Shown here piece by piece: positions 60,848 to 64,000 of a stretch of 64,000 nucleotides of DNA. Origin of the DNA: Misgurnus anguillicaudatus (Eukaryota > Chordata > Actinopteri > Cypriniformes > Cobitidae). The notes under the pieces are model-generated. The model was not told where the DNA came from and did no database searches. It worked only from the letters and a program-made list of their open reading frames with translations. Each line of letters starts with the position of its first letter. Within the stretch, counting starts at the first letter, position 1. The position numbers and the translations under genes are program-made. Location of the stretch: positions 35,389,501 through 35,453,500 of the forward strand of contig NC_073352.2 of the NCBI RefSeq assembly GCF_027580225.2, given 5' to 3'.

Positions 60848-62511
60848 GTTTCCATTCAAGGTGGCCATTGGTGGGAAGAGCACCAGCGGCACTTTGTGTG
60901 ATCAGCATGCTACTGTGCCTCCCTCCCGTGTCATGCACAACCTGCCCTCAGAAATGCCGATGTGAAGACCTGCAGTTTTACTGCGACACGCAGGGCCTCC
61001 TGGCGCCCCCAGACGGCGTGGATAAAGGGGCCCTCGGACTGTCCCTCAGACACAACGGTATCAGTGACCTTAGCCCAGACCAGTTCTTCGGTTTCACCCA
61101 GCTTACTTGGCTCCACCTGGATCACAACCAAATAACCAACGTGCATGAGGATGCCTTCCAGGGGCTGTACAAGCTCAAGGACCTTAACCTGAGCTCCAAC
61201 CGCATCACCAAGCTGCCAAACACAACCTTCATCCACCTCATCAACCTGCAGATTTTGGATCTCTCTTTCAACCAGATGACAGCTTTGGAGCCCGAGCTCT
61301 TTCACGGGCTCCGGAAGCTCCAGATTCTTCATCTACGGTCGAACTCCCTGCGCACGACACCCGTCCGGGCATTCTGGGATTGCCGGAGCCTGGAATACCT
61401 CGGCCTGAGCAACAACCGGCTCCGTAGCCTGGCCCGGAACGGCTTCGCCGGGTTAATTAAACTCCGGGAGCTCCATTTGGAACACAATCACTTGACCAAG
61501 ATTAACTTGGCACACTTTCCTCGCCTGGTCGCCCTCCAATTCCTTTATCTACAGTGGAACAAGATAAACAATTTAACTTGTACCATGGAATGGAAATGGA
61601 CAACTCTGGAGAAACTGGATCTAACTGGGAATGAAATACGAGTGCTTACCTCCGATGTGTTTGAAACTTTGCCCAACCTAAAGATCCTGCTGCTGGATAA
61701 CAACAAACTGACCAGCCTCGATACCCAAACCATGGATATGTGGAAGTCCCTAAACTTTATCGGGCTTTCCAGCAACATGTGGGAATGTACCAAACGGATC
61801 TGCAATTTGGCCACTTGGCTAAGCACGTTTAGGGGTCGATGGGAGCATTCTATCCTCTGTTACACTCCTGACTACGCACAGGGCGAGGAAATATTGGACG
61901 CGGTTTACGGATTTCAACTTTGCCAAAATTTCTCAGCACCGGTTCTACTGACCAGTACTACCACGGAGGCCATGCTCCCCGAGATAACAAGCTCTCTGTT
62001 TGGAAATGCGCAGACCCCTACGCAAGACTTCTATGCAGAGGATTTTGGGAGCTTTACGATTGTTACTACTACTACTACTACTACCACTGCTACTACTACT
62101 ACTACTACTACTAAAACCACCCAACCACCAAGCACTGCCCTGACAACCACCCTGACGGTGGAGGAGGCAGATACAGTTACAGAGGACTACTCTGCCATGG
62201 ACAACACATTGCTGACCCAGAGGGTCATTATTGGCACTATGGCTCTGTTGTTTTCCTTCTTTCTCATAATTTTTGTAGTGTATATATCACGAAAATGCTG
62301 CCCTCCCACTCTAAGGCGGATCCGCCATTGCTCGGCCATTCAGAACCGGCGACAGATGAGGACCCAACAGAGACAGCCAATGGCGGACCTGGCAACGCAG
62401 GTGCCCTATAATGAGTACGAGCCTACTCACGAGGAGGGTGCTCTCGTGATCATCAATGGCTACGGGCAGTGCAAATGTCAGCAACTGCCTTACAAAGAGT
62501 GTGAAGTATAA
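60848..62511 (+). CDS. lrrtm2: LRRTM2, leucine-rich repeat transmembrane neuronal protein 2, main exon
   Basis: This is a postsynaptic type I membrane protein that binds presynaptic neurexins and organises excitatory synapses (family knowledge). The full protein is 555 aa (human 516). Visible in order: a hydrophobic signal peptide ending about residue 31 (LCVISMLLCLPP); N-cap cysteines CPQKCRC (36-40); ten LRRs (~62-310) with LRSNSLR and LRSLARNGFAGL; a C-cap with cysteines (~311-360); a Thr-rich stalk (~407-438); a TM helix (~461-481, VIIGTMALLFSFFLIIFVVY); then RKCCPP, NEYEPTHEEGALVIINGYG and the PDZ ligand ECEV. The Asp/Thr pair of DLTGNEI (259/261) matches the neurexin-contact pair of mammalian LRRTM2. 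The acceptor is acccacccag. LRRTM1 is excluded by the C-terminus QCKCQQLPYKECEV. The nested antisense position in ctnna1 agrees. Confidence 0.97.
62065..62113 (+). repeat. coding ACT/ACC triplet repeat (poly-Thr)
   Basis: Consecutive ACT codons with occasional ACC and one GCT in the lrrtm2 stalk encode about 16 threonines. This microsatellite within the CDS is absent from the mammalian protein. Confidence 0.93.
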
Positions 62512-63060
62512 AAACTTTATTTATTCCTGCAGTTGATGGGTTTAGCATTTGTCCATTTTGAAAAGAAACAGGGTTTGCTTCTGGACTTTTTTTCCTTTTC
62601 GGTTTGTAAGCCTATTTCTTTGGAATTGTTAGCTTTGAAATCCATGAAAGCTTGACATGACTGGGTTGAACCTGATAAAGAGGAAATAGAGAAATTCACA
62701 AGTTTATTTTTGTAATACAAATGCAAGGTTCATATCTAGCTGGGGCAATCAATCTCAGCAGAGGAAAGCTGGATGTGGGATGTGTCATAGCATCACTGGG
62801 GTTTGTGTATTCTATGTATTCTGCAGCACAGAGGAGATGAGAAAATCTATAGCCAAACCGCCTGGAACCTTGTGCTCCAGACAACAGTTCATAAAAAAAG
62901 ACATATCTTCTGATAAATGATGAAATTCTGTTTCGTGAAAAATAGTGTTGCATATGCTGAGCAGTGCAAATTTCAAAAGGATTAATAAAAAAAGATTTTT
63001 ATGGCATCTGTTAGCCAACACTATAGATCTTGAATTAACATTTGGGGAGAGGAAATAAAT
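62512..63060 (+). other. putative lrrtm2 3' UTR with candidate poly(A) signals
   Basis: The DNA after the lrrtm2 stop is AT-rich and non-coding. AATAAA occurs at 62984-62989, 63054-63059 and 63277-63282. Any of these could be used. The true end is not visible and mammalian LRRTM2 3' UTRs are long. Confidence 0.35.
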
Positions 63061-64000
63061 GATTAAGAGACACACAAAGCATATTTTTTACCTTTTCTAA
63101 GTACTGCTACAAATTATGCCACAAGATTATATCTAGGTTTGACCAGGGAAATCAGATCACTCACGTTACTTAGCTTCCTCATGGAGCAGAAACGATAGTC
63201 TCACTTTGATAGAGACTTAAATTTGAACTAATGAGAACACTTAACAGCCTTCCCGTTTCTGCATTTGGATAAATTCAATAAACTCTGTCCTCTTCCTTGA
63301 AATCTCAAAAGCCTGGCACTTTGTGTAAAAAGGTTAATGTCCAATATGGCTCTGCACTGATTCTGACAAAATGCTCGCTCTGCTATTAAAAGAGACAGTT
63401 CATTTGTCATTGCACATTTACATAAGATGGCTTCAAATGCTGACATCCTCACTGTGATAGTACAATGCTGCTTAGACCACCGCAACGTTAATGAAAAGAC
63501 CACCGAGGTATGCTACATTACCAAAACACCAGCATGAACAGGGAAGGGAAATAAACGGCAAAACGTAACAGGTAAAGAAAGACACAGGCAACAGTCTCCT
63601 AAAAATAAATGCATACGCTCTGCATCGCACTGCTCGAATGCAGCAAAGAGCATAATGGCACCTGACAGCCTCAACATTGAGTCAATTAAGCCTGGGGAAA
63701 ACGAATCTAATATTCCGTCACCCAAACCTTTGCCCCAGCAAGACTCAGCCTTCTCAGCCGGTACAGATGTAAAACTCACTGCCGGTCTCTTTTTCATGGA
63801 AACAAGACAGTTCTGTTACTTTATAGCCACAGTCCCGCTGGTCCATGACATCAAAAAGCCTTTTTGTCCGAGCGAGATATGGGTAGGGTGAGAATAAGAG
63901 CGAGGACAAGAAAGGGACGTCAAAGCGGAGAGAGGCTGAAGCGTAGCGCATCTCTCATAAGAGCATGCGGAGGATGGCTGGGTCAGAAGACATTTGTATG

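Larger units (their letters stand above)
55577..64000 (-). other. ctnna1 intron 7 (partial), host of lrrtm2
   Basis: It continues beyond the window. Exon 7 of ctnna1 was not found on the minus strand up to 64000. It contains lrrtm2, two repeats and a small MITE. 55.6-57.1 kb, 58.5-59.1 kb and 63.1-64.0 kb hold nothing recognisable. Confidence 0.85.

Noticed and set aside
60868..60870. lrrtm2 start at the beginning of the long open frame
   Set aside because: The codon is TTG. The true start is ATG at 60296 joined across a GTAAGT/AG intron, which restores the conserved M-G-x-H-x-x-W-P-L beginning.
60931..61332. 133-codon frame antisense to lrrtm2
   Set aside because: A shadow of the LRR coding frame; no domain and no splice logic.

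Overview
The window is vertebrate genomic DNA, almost certainly from a teleost and probably a cyprinid-like fish. The coding exons read as fish-type alpha-E-catenin and LRRTM2. The non-coding DNA is dense with short DNA transposons (TTAA-flanked MITEs and hAT-like elements with 8-bp target duplications), tRNA-type SINE relics and long CpG-containing GA/GT simple repeats, all typical of cypriniform genomes. The species assignment is inference.

Two genes are supported. (1) ctnna1 lies on the minus strand from 55576 down to 10496. Eleven exons, equivalent to human CTNNA1 exons 8-18, give 1,662 nt (553 codons plus stop), corresponding to human residues about 355-906: the end of the first M-domain bundle, the rest of the M domain, the phospho-linker and the whole F-actin-binding domain. 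Exons 1-7 lie beyond base 64000. (2) lrrtm2 lies on the plus strand (60296-60299 joined to 60848-62511, 555 aa). It is nested in ctnna1 intron 7 in the opposite orientation, the arrangement known for the LRRTM2/CTNNA1 and LRRTM1/CTNNA2 pairs. LRRTM2 is a postsynaptic neurexin-binding adhesion protein. Alpha-catenin links cadherin-beta-catenin to actin.

Layout: 1-10495 is DNA downstream of ctnna1 (3' UTR plus transposon-rich intergenic DNA). 10496-55576 holds exons 18 to 8 with introns of 0.27-12.3 kb. 55577-64000 is part of intron 7 with lrrtm2 and its putative promoter (59.1-59.9 kb). The largest non-genic feature is a three-tier VNTR at 22651-23344 (16 x 30 bp, 4 x 26 bp, 5 x 22 bp) in intron 16.

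The most surprising signal is at two adjacent ctnna1 junctions. The intron after exon 8 begins with a copy of the first 7 nt of exon 9 and has no GT at the in-frame junction. The intron after exon 9 begins with a copy of the first 11 nt of exon 10. None of the other junctions shows this. Other notable points are a CA repeat 25 nt downstream of the exon 15 donor, a hAT element with a perfect duplication ending 53 nt from exon 12, a TA-flanked MITE whose empty site is preserved in a second repeat copy in the same window, and a triplet-repeat-encoded poly-Thr stalk in LRRTM2.
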